DNA of 28,706 nucleotides from Proteobacteria bacterium UBA7447. Lineage in GTDB: Bacteria; Pseudomonadota; Gammaproteobacteria; Arenicellales; UBA868. The first letter of the stretch is position 1, and each line of letters begins with the position of its first letter. The position numbers and the translations under genes are program-made. The stretch spans positions 1-28,706 of the forward strand of contig DLPX01000012.1 in NCBI GenBank assembly GCA_002477475.1, in the 5' to 3' direction. A model generated the notes under the pieces. That model searched no databases and was not told where the DNA came from. It was given only the letters and a program-made list of their open reading frames with translations. Positions 1 to 7,861 of the stretch are shown piece by piece.

Positions 1-372
1 GCCAGGCCCGCTGTCAACGTGCCAACGATAAAACTCCCCGGGTACGCTGCGCTGCAGCTGATAACCCATATCCTTAAAGGCATTGCTTGAAAAGAAAGGA
101 TGCAGCCCGCTCAGCAAAGACAGGCCATGCTGCAGCGATCGGAGCAATCTTTCGTCAACGTCACGCCACTGCGCCAATCCCGTGATGCGAAGATCCGTGG
201 AGCGCTTGATACTCTCGTCGACGGTGCCGCTGGGGCCCATTGCGCCCTCGCGATGCAGATCGGCTGCAGATTCAAACCGTTCTATTACCTCCCGGCAAAA
301 GTCAGCATCCAATGCGTTCGGCAAGGTGTAAATGAAACTGCCGGGCTGCAATTCGGAAAATTTGTAGGACAT
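1..372 (-). CDS. 2OG-Fe(II) oxygenase, prolyl 4-hydroxylase-like (partial, C-terminus outside window)
   Basis: The frame is open from an ATG at 372 to the left edge, giving 124 codons. AGG lies 8 nt before the ATG and supports the start. The visible part contains KRSTDLRITGL near residue 57 and then YQLQRSVPGEFYRWHVDSG near residues 104-122. The HxD pair (H118, D120), with the upstream Tyr and Gly spacing, is the first half of the Fe(II)-binding facial triad of 2-oxoglutarate-dependent dioxygenases of the prolyl 4-hydroxylase alpha-subunit type. The distal His and the 2OG-binding Arg would lie beyond the edge. Members hydroxylate protein side chains or small molecules; the substrate cannot be told here. 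It begins 14 bp after the amidase gene and is probably co-transcribed with it. Confidence 0.8.
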   Translation of the reverse strand, partial: MSYKFSELQPGSFIYTLPNALDADFCREVIERFESAADLHREGAMGPSGTVDESIKRSTDLRITGLAQWRDVDERLLRSLQHGLSLLSGLHPFFSSNAFKDMGYQLQRSVPGEFYRWHVDSGPG

Positions 373-386
373 GCGAGACGCCTGAT

Positions 387-1214
387 CTAACGATCAAGCA
401 CCCGGTGCGCCAGCGCTGGAAACTGCTGGCGGCGCTGTGCCGCATCGTTCCGGTCCAGTTGGGCAAAAATGACACCGGGACCGCCGGCACATTCTGCCAC
501 GATTGCTCCCCAGGGATCGATGATCAAACTATGGCCGAAAGTCTGCCGACCGCTGGTGTGCTCACCCACTTGAGCGGGTGCAACGACCCACGCCAGATTC
601 TCAATCGCGCGGGCACGCAGCAAAGTGTGCCAGTGCGCCCATCCCGTTGGGACCGTAAAGGCAGACGGAATTGTGAAAAGCTCAGCACCGGCGACGGCAA
701 GGCGTCGGTACAGTTCCGGAAAGCGAAGGTCATAACAGATCGTGATTCCCAACGTCAGGCCCAGCGCATCAACTGCCAGCGGCTCACTCCCGGGCGCGAT
801 ATGTCGGGACTCATTGTAGGACTCGCTGCTAGATACGCTGACATCAAAAAGATGAATCTTGTCATAACGCCCGATGCGCCGGCCGTGACCGTCAAAAACG
901 AGGCAGGTGTTGGTCACGCGGCCATCGGGAGCAGGAAGCGGTGTGGATCCCCCGACAATCAAGACACCGTTGTCGCAGGCCGCGGCGCTCAACATGGCTT
1001 CGACATCGTTCACGCGCTCGGCAGCGTCGTCACGCTGGTGTTTGGTTTCGGACATTAATGAGAAGTTTTCGGGCAAAGCGATGATGTCTGCCCCGCCCGC
1101 TGATGCCTGATCAATAAAGGCACGGGCCGTCTCAAGATTATCTTCCAGCACCGCGGTTGACGTCATCTGCACCGCAGCCAGGGTGAGCGTATCTTTGGCG
1201 GTATCCTCATCCAT
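387..1214 (-). CDS. Carbon-nitrogen hydrolase, Nit1-like (probable deaminated glutathione amidase)
   Basis: A 275-residue cytoplasmic member of the nitrilase superfamily. The catalytic triad is visible: Glu49 in ALPENF, Lys119 in RYDKIHLFDV and Cys160 in ITICYDLRFPE. The KIHLFDV motif is characteristic of the Nit1/YbeM branch. Known members hydrolyse the amide of deaminated glutathione, a side product of transaminases, as metabolite repair; that substrate is inferred from family membership. Length is normal. The ATG at 1214 has no strong Shine-Dalgarno sequence, and the next in-frame Met (residue 17) would cut into the first strand. It lies 68 bp after rng and 14 bp before the oxygenase gene. 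In many gammaproteobacteria a large yhdP gene separates rng from this gene; here none is present. Confidence 0.9.
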   Translation of the reverse strand: MDEDTAKDTLTLAAVQMTSTAVLEDNLETARAFIDQASAGGADIIALPENFSLMSETKHQRDDAAERVNDVEAMLSAAACDNGVLIVGGSTPLPAPDGRVTNTCLVFDGHGRRIGRYDKIHLFDVSVSSSESYNESRHIAPGSEPLAVDALGLTLGITICYDLRFPELYRRLAVAGAELFTIPSAFTVPTGWAHWHTLLRARAIENLAWVVAPAQVGEHTSGRQTFGHSLIIDPWGAIVAECAGGPGVIFAQLDRNDAAQRRQQFPALAHRVLDR

Positions 1215-1282
1215 CTTTTGGTCACATTCCCTGACTGAGTTGAATCACTCTGGCGAGCCCCGGTTCCGGCGGCCAGGTGGAA

Positions 1283-2782
1283 CTACATCAACACCACGTC
1301 GTAACTTTCCTGGTTCTGCGTTGGCTCGACCTGCAGACGAATTGGCTTACCGATGAATTCCTGCAAATCCGCCAGGCCCGTGGACTCTTCATCGAGCAGC
1401 ATATCGATAACGGTCTGTGAGGCCATCACCAGATACCCTTTGGCCTCAAAGGCCCGCGCCTCGCGCAGGATCTCGCGAAAGATTTCGTAACACAGCGTCT
1501 GCGCTGTTTTTTGGGTTCCCCGCCCCTGGCAATGCGGGCACGTTTCAGTCATGCCCCGCTCCAGACTTTCACGGGTACGTTTACGCGTCACCTCTACCAA
1601 CCCCAGCACCGACATGTCTGCGATATGGCAGCGGGTCCGGTCACGCGCCAGGGCGCGCTCAAACGCGTCCATCAATTGTCTGCGGTGATCCTCATCTTCC
1701 AGATCGATGAAGTCCACGATAATGATGCCGCCGATATTCCGAAGCCGCAGTTGCCGGGCAATCGCCTGTGCAGCCTCCATGTTGGTTTTGAACAGCGTCT
1801 CCTCAAGATTGCGTTTGCCGACAAACCGACCTGTATTCACATCTACCGTGGTCATGGCCTCAGTCTGATCAAACACCAGCGAACCACCCGATTTGAGATC
1901 CACCGTACGGTTCAGTGCCCGGTGAATCTCATCCTCGATCGAATAAAGGTCAAAAATCGGCCGCTCACCGGGATAGATCTCAATACAGTCAGCCAGTTGA
2001 GGCATCAGATCTACCGCGAACTGGTGCATGAGCGCATAGGTTTCACGGGAATCGACCCGGATCTTCTCCACATCATCGCGCGCCAGATCCCGGATCACCC
2101 GAAGTGATAACGGCAGGTCCGCATGAATCAGTTCGCCTGCGCGTGCCGAGGCAATCTTGCGCTCGATCTGCTGCCAACTGCGATGCAGAAACTCGAGGTC
2201 GGCTTCAAAGTTAACGCTGTGCTGGGAATCGGCCGCTGTGCGAACAATAAACCCGGCTTCGGTTGGGCGCTGCTTTAGAGCCGTATCCAGCGCCTGAAGC
2301 AGCCGATCCCGTTCATCCACATCCTGGATGCGCTGCGAGATACCGCGATGCTCCGATCCCGGCAGCAATACCAGATAGCGGGACGGAATCGACAGCTGAG
2401 TGGTCAGGCGAGCGCCTTTGGTGCCGATCGGATCCTTGGCGACCTGAACAACAATCTCCTGCCCCTCAGAAACCAACTCAGTGATGTCGGGTCTGGACGG
2501 AACCGGACTCGGTTCGTCGGTAACCGCCTCGGAGGCGTCCGGCGACTGCGTGCGGTGTGGCACCATGTCGGCCGCATGCAGGAAGGCCGTGCGCTCAAGA
2601 CCCACATCGACAAAAGCCGCCTGCATGCCGGGCAGGACCCGCACCACTTTACCTTTATAAATGTTGGCGACGATCCCGCGGCTGCGGCTTCGCTCGATGT
2701 GCAGTTCCTGCAGACCCCCGTTTTGCACCACGGCCACCCGCGTCTCCTGCGGCGTGACATTCACCAGCAGTTCTTCACTCAT
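1283..2782 (-). CDS. rng: Ribonuclease G
   Basis: 499 residues, closely matching E. coli RNase G (489). The N-terminus SEELLVNVTPQETRVAVV and the S1-like region around GIVANIYKGKVVRVLPGMQ (residues 36-54) are typical. The catalytic core holds the metal-binding aspartates in TTVDVNTG and IIIVDFIDLED, and CPHCQGRG supplies the zinc-link cysteines that join subunits. The enzyme is a 5'-sensing endoribonuclease that matures the 16S rRNA 5' end and degrades some mRNAs. The ATG at 2782 is chosen over an upstream in-frame start at 2845 because GGAGAG precedes it by 8 nt and homology begins there. It begins 1 bp after the maf stop codon, so the two are surely co-transcribed. Confidence 0.97.
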   Translation of the reverse strand: MSEELLVNVTPQETRVAVVQNGGLQELHIERSRSRGIVANIYKGKVVRVLPGMQAAFVDVGLERTAFLHAADMVPHRTQSPDASEAVTDEPSPVPSRPDITELVSEGQEIVVQVAKDPIGTKGARLTTQLSIPSRYLVLLPGSEHRGISQRIQDVDERDRLLQALDTALKQRPTEAGFIVRTAADSQHSVNFEADLEFLHRSWQQIERKIASARAGELIHADLPLSLRVIRDLARDDVEKIRVDSRETYALMHQFAVDLMPQLADCIEIYPGERPIFDLYSIEDEIHRALNRTVDLKSGGSLVFDQTEAMTTVDVNTGRFVGKRNLEETLFKTNMEAAQAIARQLRLRNIGGIIIVDFIDLEDEDHRRQLMDAFERALARDRTRCHIADMSVLGLVEVTRKRTRESLERGMTETCPHCQGRGTQKTAQTLCYEIFREILREARAFEAKGYLVMASQTVIDMLLDEESTGLADLQEFIGKPIRLQVEPTQNQESYDVVLM

Positions 2783-2783
2783 T

Positions 2784-3383
2784 TCACAGACTCTCCTTCC
2801 ACACCGGATGGATTCCTGCCAGCGCCAGAAGCTCCGTGGTCTCATACAGGGGCAGACCCATCACCGCTGAATAACTCCCAGACAAGGAAATCACGAACGA
2901 TCCGCCAAAGCCCTGGATCCCGTAGGCTCCGGCCTTGTCGTAAGGCTCCGGCGTTTCACAGTAGGCCCGGATGACCTCTTCCGGCAAGTGAGAGAATGTT
3001 ACCGTACTTGTCACTCGTCGCGACTCGCGCCAGTCTCCCTGCGCAACCGTCACCGCGGTGACCACTTCATGGCGCCGCCCGGAGAGGCGCTGCAGCATTC
3101 TGAAAGCATCGGTGCTATCAGACGGTTTGCAAAGAATAGTGTCATCCAGCGCGACTACGGTGTCTGATCCCAGACAGACGGGTTCCGCGCCGCCCACGGC
3201 CGCGGCCCGTACCGCCGCCTCGGCTTTTTTGATACTTAGCCGCTCAGTGAGTTCGGCCGGTCCCTCGTCCGGAAGCGCTGACTCATCAACTTTGGGCTCG
3301 TATGTCCAAAAATGAAAGCCTGCCTGGCGCAGCAGCTTTGCGCGCCGGGGTGACTGAGACGCAAGACAGAGTCCTTGCCTCAT
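2784..3383 (-). CDS. maf: Maf-family nucleotide pyrophosphatase (dTTP/UTP type, YhdE-like)
   Basis: 199 residues. The N-terminal LASQSPRRAKLLRQAG motif with SPRR is typical of the YhdE branch, as is GSDTVVALDD with the later KPSDSTDAFRMLQRLSGRRHEV. The C-terminal region PYDKAGAYGIQGFGG and YSAVMGLPLYET complete the fold. The family hydrolyses dTTP, UTP and modified nucleotides to the monophosphate, as house-cleaning; the exact preference is inferred from the motif type. The ATG at 3383 overlaps the rlmH stop as ATGA, indicating translational coupling. A longer open frame up to 3590 lies inside rlmH and carries no family similarity, so it is not used. rng follows 1 bp later, a conserved maf-rng pairing. 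Confidence 0.95.
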   Translation of the reverse strand: MRQGLCLASQSPRRAKLLRQAGFHFWTYEPKVDESALPDEGPAELTERLSIKKAEAAVRAAAVGGAEPVCLGSDTVVALDDTILCKPSDSTDAFRMLQRLSGRRHEVVTAVTVAQGDWRESRRVTSTVTFSHLPEEVIRAYCETPEPYDKAGAYGIQGFGGSFVISLSGSYSAVMGLPLYETTELLALAGIHPVWKESL

Positions 3384-3862
3384 GAGACTCGGCCCGAGCG
3401 GTGATAGGGCATGCCGCGGGAAATGGCGTAGGCACGATACAGCTGCTCGGCAATAACGATCCGGACCAAAGGATGGGCCAGAGTCAGCGGAGACAATGAC
3501 CAGCACTGGTCCACCGAAGTCAGCACTTCGTCTGACAAACCCTCTGGCCCCCCGACGATGAGGGCGACATCGCGGCCGAAGGTCATCCATTGTTCCAGCT
3601 GCTGTGCGAGCGACTCGGAATCGTAACTGCGGCCGGATTGATCCAGGGCAATCCTGTAGGCGCCGGACGGTGCGGCCTGCAAAAGTCTTGCTCCCTCCTC
3701 ACGCACAATGCGGGAGAGGTCCGGGTTCTGGCCTCTTCGGGGCGTATCAACTTCGACCAGCTCAAGCCGGACACCCGAGCGCAGACGCTGAGCATACTCA
3801 CTGAAGCCATCGCTGATCCACGGCGGCATCCGTCTGCCGATGGCCACCAGATGGATCCTCAC
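3380..3862 (-). CDS. rlmH: 23S rRNA (pseudouridine(1915)-N3)-methyltransferase RlmH
   Basis: 160 residues, against 155 in E. coli. It is a SPOUT-class methyltransferase whose AdoMet-binding knot is visible as ALIVGGPEGL and SLSPLTLAHPLVRIVIAEQL, ending AYAISRGMPYHR. It methylates pseudouridine 1915 in helix 69 of 23S rRNA on assembled ribosomes. The start codon is GTG at 3862, supported by AAGG 8 nt upstream and by alignment of MRIHLVAIGRRMPPW with family N-termini. It lies 4 bp after rsfS, the usual partner, and overlaps maf by ATGA. Confidence 0.97.
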   Translation of the reverse strand: MRIHLVAIGRRMPPWISDGFSEYAQRLRSGVRLELVEVDTPRRGQNPDLSRIVREEGARLLQAAPSGAYRIALDQSGRSYDSESLAQQLEQWMTFGRDVALIVGGPEGLSDEVLTSVDQCWSLSPLTLAHPLVRIVIAEQLYRAYAISRGMPYHRSGRVS

Positions 3863-3866
3863 GGTA

Positions 3867-4253
3867 TCAGCCTTCGCCCTGGCGCTCTCTTGCCTGTGTC
3901 ACTTGTGCACCCAGACGCTCATTCCACAGGCCTTCCAGATCGTAGAACTCCCGTGTGGCCGGAAGCATCAGATGCACGATGAGGTCGCCAAAATCCAGCA
4001 AGACCCACTCGCCGTCGCTTTCGCCCTCTACCCCTGAGGGCTTGACGCCCTGCCTTACCCCGGCCGCCCGCAATCGCTCCGCGAGCGCCAGCACATGGCG
4101 CGTGGATGTGCCGCTGGCAACAACCATCCAGTCTGCAATCTGGGTAAGCGACCGGATATCAAGTTCGAGAATGCCTACGGCCTTGGCATCATCCAGCTCA
4201 TCAACAATCCAGCGCCTCACCGTGTCCAGTTCAGTCTCGGGTGTTTTTTCCAT
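3867..4253 (-). CDS. rsfS: Ribosomal silencing factor RsfS
   Basis: About 128 residues of the Iojap/RsfS family. The core reads DDAKAVGILELDIRSLTQIADWMVVASGTSTRHVLALAERL, then WVLLDFGDLIVHLML and FYDLEGLW, all hallmarks of the family. RsfS binds ribosomal protein uL14 and blocks subunit joining when nutrients are low. Two in-frame ATGs exist, at 4262 and 4253. I prefer 4253 because AAGGA then sits 11 nt upstream, against only 2 nt for 4262. Either way the start lies inside the 3' end of nadD, an overlap of 23 or 32 bp. It is followed by rlmH after 13 bp. nadD-rsfS-rlmH is a conserved order. Confidence 0.95.
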   Translation of the reverse strand: MEKTPETELDTVRRWIVDELDDAKAVGILELDIRSLTQIADWMVVASGTSTRHVLALAERLRAAGVRQGVKPSGVEGESDGEWVLLDFGDLIVHLMLPATREFYDLEGLWNERLGAQVTQARERQGEG

Positions 4254-4908
4254 AAAGCTCATGTTCCTTGATATAACGTGCGACCACAGCAGGGACTTTG
4301 GCCTCGACAGATCTGCCGCTCATCAGGTCTGCCCTGATCTGAGCAGCCGCTGTATCGATTGGGGGAATGTCCACAAACCGCAACCAGCCCCCGGAGGTCG
4401 GCACAGAATCGCGTGAATGGTTCTGGGCGTCACGCCACCATTGCGGCAGGGGTTCTGGCAGCGACCAACCGGGCCTGCGCATCACTGCGATGCCGGCAAG
4501 CGCCAACACGTCCCGCCATCGATGCCATTTGGTCAACCCTAACGCAGCATCCAGACCCAACGCCAGGCACAAGGGCTGATCCGGATATTCTGCCCTGAGT
4601 TCCTCAAGGCTGAGTACCGTATAGGAGGGTCCTGAGCGCTCGAGTTCGCGAGTATCGATTACGCAATCCGCTTGCTCGGCCAGCGCGAGCTGCAGCATTG
4701 CCAGTCGGTGTGCTGCGCTGGCCACAGGGGGCAGCCGGTGCGGGGGCTCGCCGGCGGGCAGCCAGATCACCGTCTCAACCTGCAGCGCATCGCGAAGTGC
4801 CGAAACTGCACCGAGGTGGCCAAGGTGGACGGGGTCGAAGGTGCCTCCAAATACCAGCAGCGGCGGATTGGCTGGCTCAGGCGACAAACGGAGAGCAGCT
4901 GAGGTCAA
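4231..4908 (-). CDS. nadD: Nicotinate-nucleotide adenylyltransferase
   Basis: 225 residues. The nucleotidyltransferase signature GGTFDPVHLGH lies at residues 21-31, followed by VIWLPAGEPPH and LALGLDAALGLTKWHRW. The C-terminal PIDTAAAQIRADLMSGRSVE corresponds to the family's ISSTEIR-like ATP-binding motif. It adenylates nicotinate mononucleotide in NAD synthesis. No ATG or GTG lies between the proA stop and the GGTFDP motif, so the start must be non-ATG. TTG at 4908 forms a TTGA overlap with the proA stop; another TTG at 4887 is possible. The first 16 residues are Ala/Pro-rich and longer than in most homologues. Confidence 0.95.
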   Translation of the reverse strand: MTSAALRLSPEPANPPLLVFGGTFDPVHLGHLGAVSALRDALQVETVIWLPAGEPPHRLPPVASAAHRLAMLQLALAEQADCVIDTRELERSGPSYTVLSLEELRAEYPDQPLCLALGLDAALGLTKWHRWRDVLALAGIAVMRRPGWSLPEPLPQWWRDAQNHSRDSVPTSGGWLRFVDIPPIDTAAAQIRADLMSGRSVEAKVPAVVARYIKEHELYGKNTRD

Positions 4909-6185
4909 GGACGGGTCGTTCCGTCGCCATAGACGATGTACTTTTGAATGGTAAGGCCTTCAAGTCCTACCGGCCCGCGGACATGCAGTCTATCAGTACT
5001 GATCCCGATCTCGGCGCCGAGCCCATATTCGAATCCATCAGCAAACTGTGTAGAGGCGTTCACCATCACGGAACTCGAATCCACTTCCCGAATAAACCGT
5101 TGGCTGCGTGACAGATCATTGGTCACAATCGCGTCAGTGTGTCCCGACCCGTAACGGCCGATATGCGCAATGGCTTCATCCAGACTGTCGACGATGCGTA
5201 CTGCCAGGACTGGTGCGAGATACTCTGTCTCCCAGTCTGACTCGGTAGCACCGGTACACCCCGGAACCATCTCCCGGGTCCGGGCACATCCACGCAGTTC
5301 GACACCCGCCTCAACATAGCGGGGCAGCAACCGTTCAAGTACCGCAGCAGCGACGGAACTCGCCAGCAGTAAAGTTTCCATCGCACCGCAAACGCCGTAG
5401 CGCCGGCATTTGGCGTTGAAGGCGATCTCGACGGCTTTATCGACGTCAGCATGGTCATCGACAAAAACATGGCAATTGCCGTCCAGATGACGGATCACCG
5501 GCACCTGCGATTCCGCACTGACTTTCTCGATAAGTCCCCGGCCGCCGCGCGGCACAATGACATCAAGATAGTGGGGGCTCTGCAGCATCGCACTCACGGC
5601 TGATCGATCGGTGGTTTTGAGCACCTGGATAACGCTCTCGGGCAAACCGGCCTCTGCCAGTCCCCGGGCCAGGCAGTCGCCAATGGCACCGTTTGAGTGA
5701 AGCGCCTCAGAACCGCCACGCAGGATCGCTGCATTGCCTGACTTCAGACAAAGCCCCGCGGCATCCGCAGTCACATTGGGGCGGGATTCATAAATGATGC
5801 CGATCACGCCCAACGGGACCCGCATCTTGCCCACGGTAATCCCGGAGGGCCTCGGACTCATATCGCTGATCTCGCCCACCGGATCGGGCAACGAGGCAAT
5901 CTGGGCCAATCCCTCAGCCATCGCCCCGACGCGCTCGGGTGTCAGTTCAAGTCGATCCAGCAGCGCTGAGGAAAGCCCCGTCCTGTTTGCCGCCTCAAGA
6001 TCCGCTGCATTGGCCTCGAGGATACGGTCGCGGGCGCCTTCGATCTGCCGCGCCATAGCCTCAAGCGCCCTGTTCTTCGCACCAGTTGGGGTGCGCGCGA
6101 TAACTTGGCCAGCACTACGGGCCTGTTCCCCGATAGCATCCATCGCGTCGCGTATTTCCGAAGGCATCGAAGCTACTTTACTCAT
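4905..6185 (-). CDS. proA: Gamma-glutamyl phosphate reductase
   Basis: 426 residues, an aldehyde-dehydrogenase fold with catalytic Cys266 in RRYGVCGAMETLLL. The Rossmann-side motif VPLGVIGIIYESRPNV and the C-terminal DGFEYGLGAEIGISTDRL and RGPVGLEGLT are diagnostic for ProA. It reduces gamma-glutamyl phosphate to glutamate semialdehyde with NADPH in proline synthesis. proB is not in the window, which is common when proA sits with nadD. It starts at an ATG 4 bp after holA and overlaps nadD by 4 bp, so it belongs to the holA-nadD operon. Confidence 0.97.
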   Translation of the reverse strand: MSKVASMPSEIRDAMDAIGEQARSAGQVIARTPTGAKNRALEAMARQIEGARDRILEANAADLEAANRTGLSSALLDRLELTPERVGAMAEGLAQIASLPDPVGEISDMSPRPSGITVGKMRVPLGVIGIIYESRPNVTADAAGLCLKSGNAAILRGGSEALHSNGAIGDCLARGLAEAGLPESVIQVLKTTDRSAVSAMLQSPHYLDVIVPRGGRGLIEKVSAESQVPVIRHLDGNCHVFVDDHADVDKAVEIAFNAKCRRYGVCGAMETLLLASSVAAAVLERLLPRYVEAGVELRGCARTREMVPGCTGATESDWETEYLAPVLAVRIVDSLDEAIAHIGRYGSGHTDAIVTNDLSRSQRFIREVDSSSVMVNASTQFADGFEYGLGAEIGISTDRLHVRGPVGLEGLTIQKYIVYGDGTTRP

Positions 6186-6189
6186 ATTT

Positions 6190-7233
6190 TCAGTAGTTTA
6201 CTGCATCTTTGCGTTGTAGCACATTTATACCACAAAGCATCAGCACGGCCCGTTCCAGTTCTGCCCAGATACCCCCCGGAGCCTGGCGCTGACCTTTTAG
6301 CACCAGATCTGAATAGGCAAGCTGTCGCAAAAGTGCCTGAAAGTCTTTTGCAGACAGGCGACTCAATGCCGATGAGATACAAGACGCTCTGCTGCGCCAC
6401 ACCCGGTGTCGCTGCAGAACCGATTTTCTATCCGCGCCGGCAGCGATCTCCAGCGACATGGGATACAGGCTTCGGATTTCTCGGGCCAAAGCCCAGTTAA
6501 CCAGAATGGCCTCCGAACCCTCGCGCTGCAGCCCATGCAGCATCCGCACGGATTCCGCCGTCTTTCCCGCAAGCGCGGAATCAACCAACGGGAAAACTGA
6601 AAACCGCGCCTGGTCACTGGCCATCGCATCCAAAGCCGCTTCATCAAGTTCGGCACCGTCAAGCACCAGCGGCAATTTGCTGATCTCCTGAGCCGCAAAG
6701 AGCAGGTTGCCTTCCGAACAGTAAGCCAGCCGCTCGATGGCCCCCGGGGTCGCCTTGATCCCTTCGGCACGCAGTCGGTCGCGAATCCATGCAGGCAACT
6801 GCTGTGGTGTCACCGCACGAGCTTCGACCGCAGTCGATTGAGATTCAATTGCCTTGAACCACTTGCTGGATTGAATGGCCTTGTCCACTTTGCCCAGAAT
6901 GACAACCAGATGATCCGTGCGCTCGGGATCACTCAAAAATTCCATCAGGACCTCAGCGCCGGTGTCACCAGGCCTGCCCGTCGGCAAGCGGATCTCCAGA
7001 AGGCGTTTGGAGGCAAAAAGTGACAGCGCCTGTCCCGCGGACAGCAGCTGCTTCCAGTCGAGATCGACTCCCGCGGTGTAGCGAAGGATCTCTTCCACGC
7101 CCTGGCTTCTGGCGGCGGTGCGGACAGCTTCGGCACTTTCCTCAACCAGCAAGGGCTCGGCCCCGAACAGAAGGTATGCGCTATCCAGGCCTTTTTGCAG
7201 TCGGCCCGATAGTGCCGGGGGCGCTAGTCGCAA
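6190..7233 (-). CDS. holA: DNA polymerase III delta subunit
   Basis: 347 residues, against 343 in E. coli. The N-terminus LQKGLDSAYLLFGAEPLLVEES and ALSLFASKRLLEIRLP match HolA, as does the central LPAWIRDRLRAEGIKATPGAIERLAYCSEGNLLFAAQEI. The protein opens the beta sliding clamp inside the clamp loader. The start is TTG at 7233, with GGAG 6 nt upstream; no ATG is available near the N-terminus. It follows lptE after 27 bp. lptE-holA is one of the most conserved pairs in gammaproteobacteria. Confidence 0.95.
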   Translation of the reverse strand: MRLAPPALSGRLQKGLDSAYLLFGAEPLLVEESAEAVRTAARSQGVEEILRYTAGVDLDWKQLLSAGQALSLFASKRLLEIRLPTGRPGDTGAEVLMEFLSDPERTDHLVVILGKVDKAIQSSKWFKAIESQSTAVEARAVTPQQLPAWIRDRLRAEGIKATPGAIERLAYCSEGNLLFAAQEISKLPLVLDGAELDEAALDAMASDQARFSVFPLVDSALAGKTAESVRMLHGLQREGSEAILVNWALAREIRSLYPMSLEIAAGADRKSVLQRHRVWRSRASCISSALSRLSAKDFQALLRQLAYSDLVLKGQRQAPGGIWAELERAVLMLCGINVLQRKDAVNY

Positions 7234-7260
7234 GCGATGCTCCGCCGAGAGCAGGAAGCC

Positions 7261-7782
7261 TTACACGAAGGCAACACGATGAGTGTCCGGGCCTTGCCGG
7301 TGGTAGGCGACGCCGTCCAGCCTGCGGATGATCCGTCGCACAATCTCCTGACGCATGGACACTTTCAGCGCTTCTTCTTCCTGCTTCTTCTGCAAAAGTT
7401 CAGTACTCCTGTACTGAAGATCGCGGCTGAAACTGAGCGGGGTATTCTCTACAAGCACCCGACCGCTGCGATCGACCACGCGGTACAGCACCTCGTACTT
7501 CAGCGTGTAGCCCGTCGCCGTTCCCTGGCTGTCCACCGATATCACAGCCCGAGAGTAATCCACGCTGGCAAGATCAATGATCACGGTCGCCGACGATGAA
7601 TCCTTTACCGGCTGTACCCCGCTTTGACGCAGCGCGTTGCGCAGATCCACCACAAGAGCGGGATCTTGCCCGGTCACCCAGGGAGAGGACATCACAGGGG
7701 CCAGTTCCACCTGGCCGCGCAAATGAAAGCCGCAACCGACCAATAGCGCTGATAGGAATATTGCTGTCAGGGTTCGCATCAT
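7261..7782 (-). CDS. lptE: LPS-assembly lipoprotein LptE
   Basis: About 173 residues with a lipoprotein signal peptide: MMRTLTAIFLSALLVGC, lipobox LVGC with acylated Cys17, followed by GFHLRG, a sequence common at mature LptE N-termini. LptE is the plug of the LptD outer-membrane translocon that inserts lipopolysaccharide. The start ATGATG at 7779-7782 is chosen because it gives a clean signal peptide. A TTG at 7827 would add 15 polar residues and is rejected. No Shine-Dalgarno sequence precedes the ATG. A possible promoter just upstream would make the transcript nearly leaderless. Its usual upstream neighbour leuS is here separated from it by an oxidoreductase gene. Confidence 0.9.
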   Translation of the reverse strand: MMRTLTAIFLSALLVGCGFHLRGQVELAPVMSSPWVTGQDPALVVDLRNALRQSGVQPVKDSSSATVIIDLASVDYSRAVISVDSQGTATGYTLKYEVLYRVVDRSGRVLVENTPLSFSRDLQYRSTELLQKKQEEEALKVSMRQEIVRRIIRRLDGVAYHRQGPDTHRVAFV

Positions 7783-7788
7783 CTCAAA

Positions 7789-7818
7789 ATTAAATTGGGT
7801 CAGGCTTTTTCGCGTCAA
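7789..7818 (-). promoter_or_regulatory. Possible sigma70 promoter for lptE
   Basis: On the minus strand TTGACG (7813-7818) and TTTAAT (7789-7794) are separated by 18 bp. Each hexamer matches the consensus at 5 of 6 positions. The predicted start would fall at about 7782, the A of the lptE ATG, so transcripts would lack a leader. This may be chance; no experimental support can be seen. Confidence 0.3.
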
Positions 7819-7861
7819 GGCTGTCAATTATAGCGAGCCGACGAAGCCCGGCGAGAATGTC

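Noticed and set aside
3384..3590. N-terminal extension of maf into rlmH
   Set aside because: The extra residues are encoded by rlmH in another frame and have no family similarity. The ATGA junction at 3380-3383 gives the normal Maf start.
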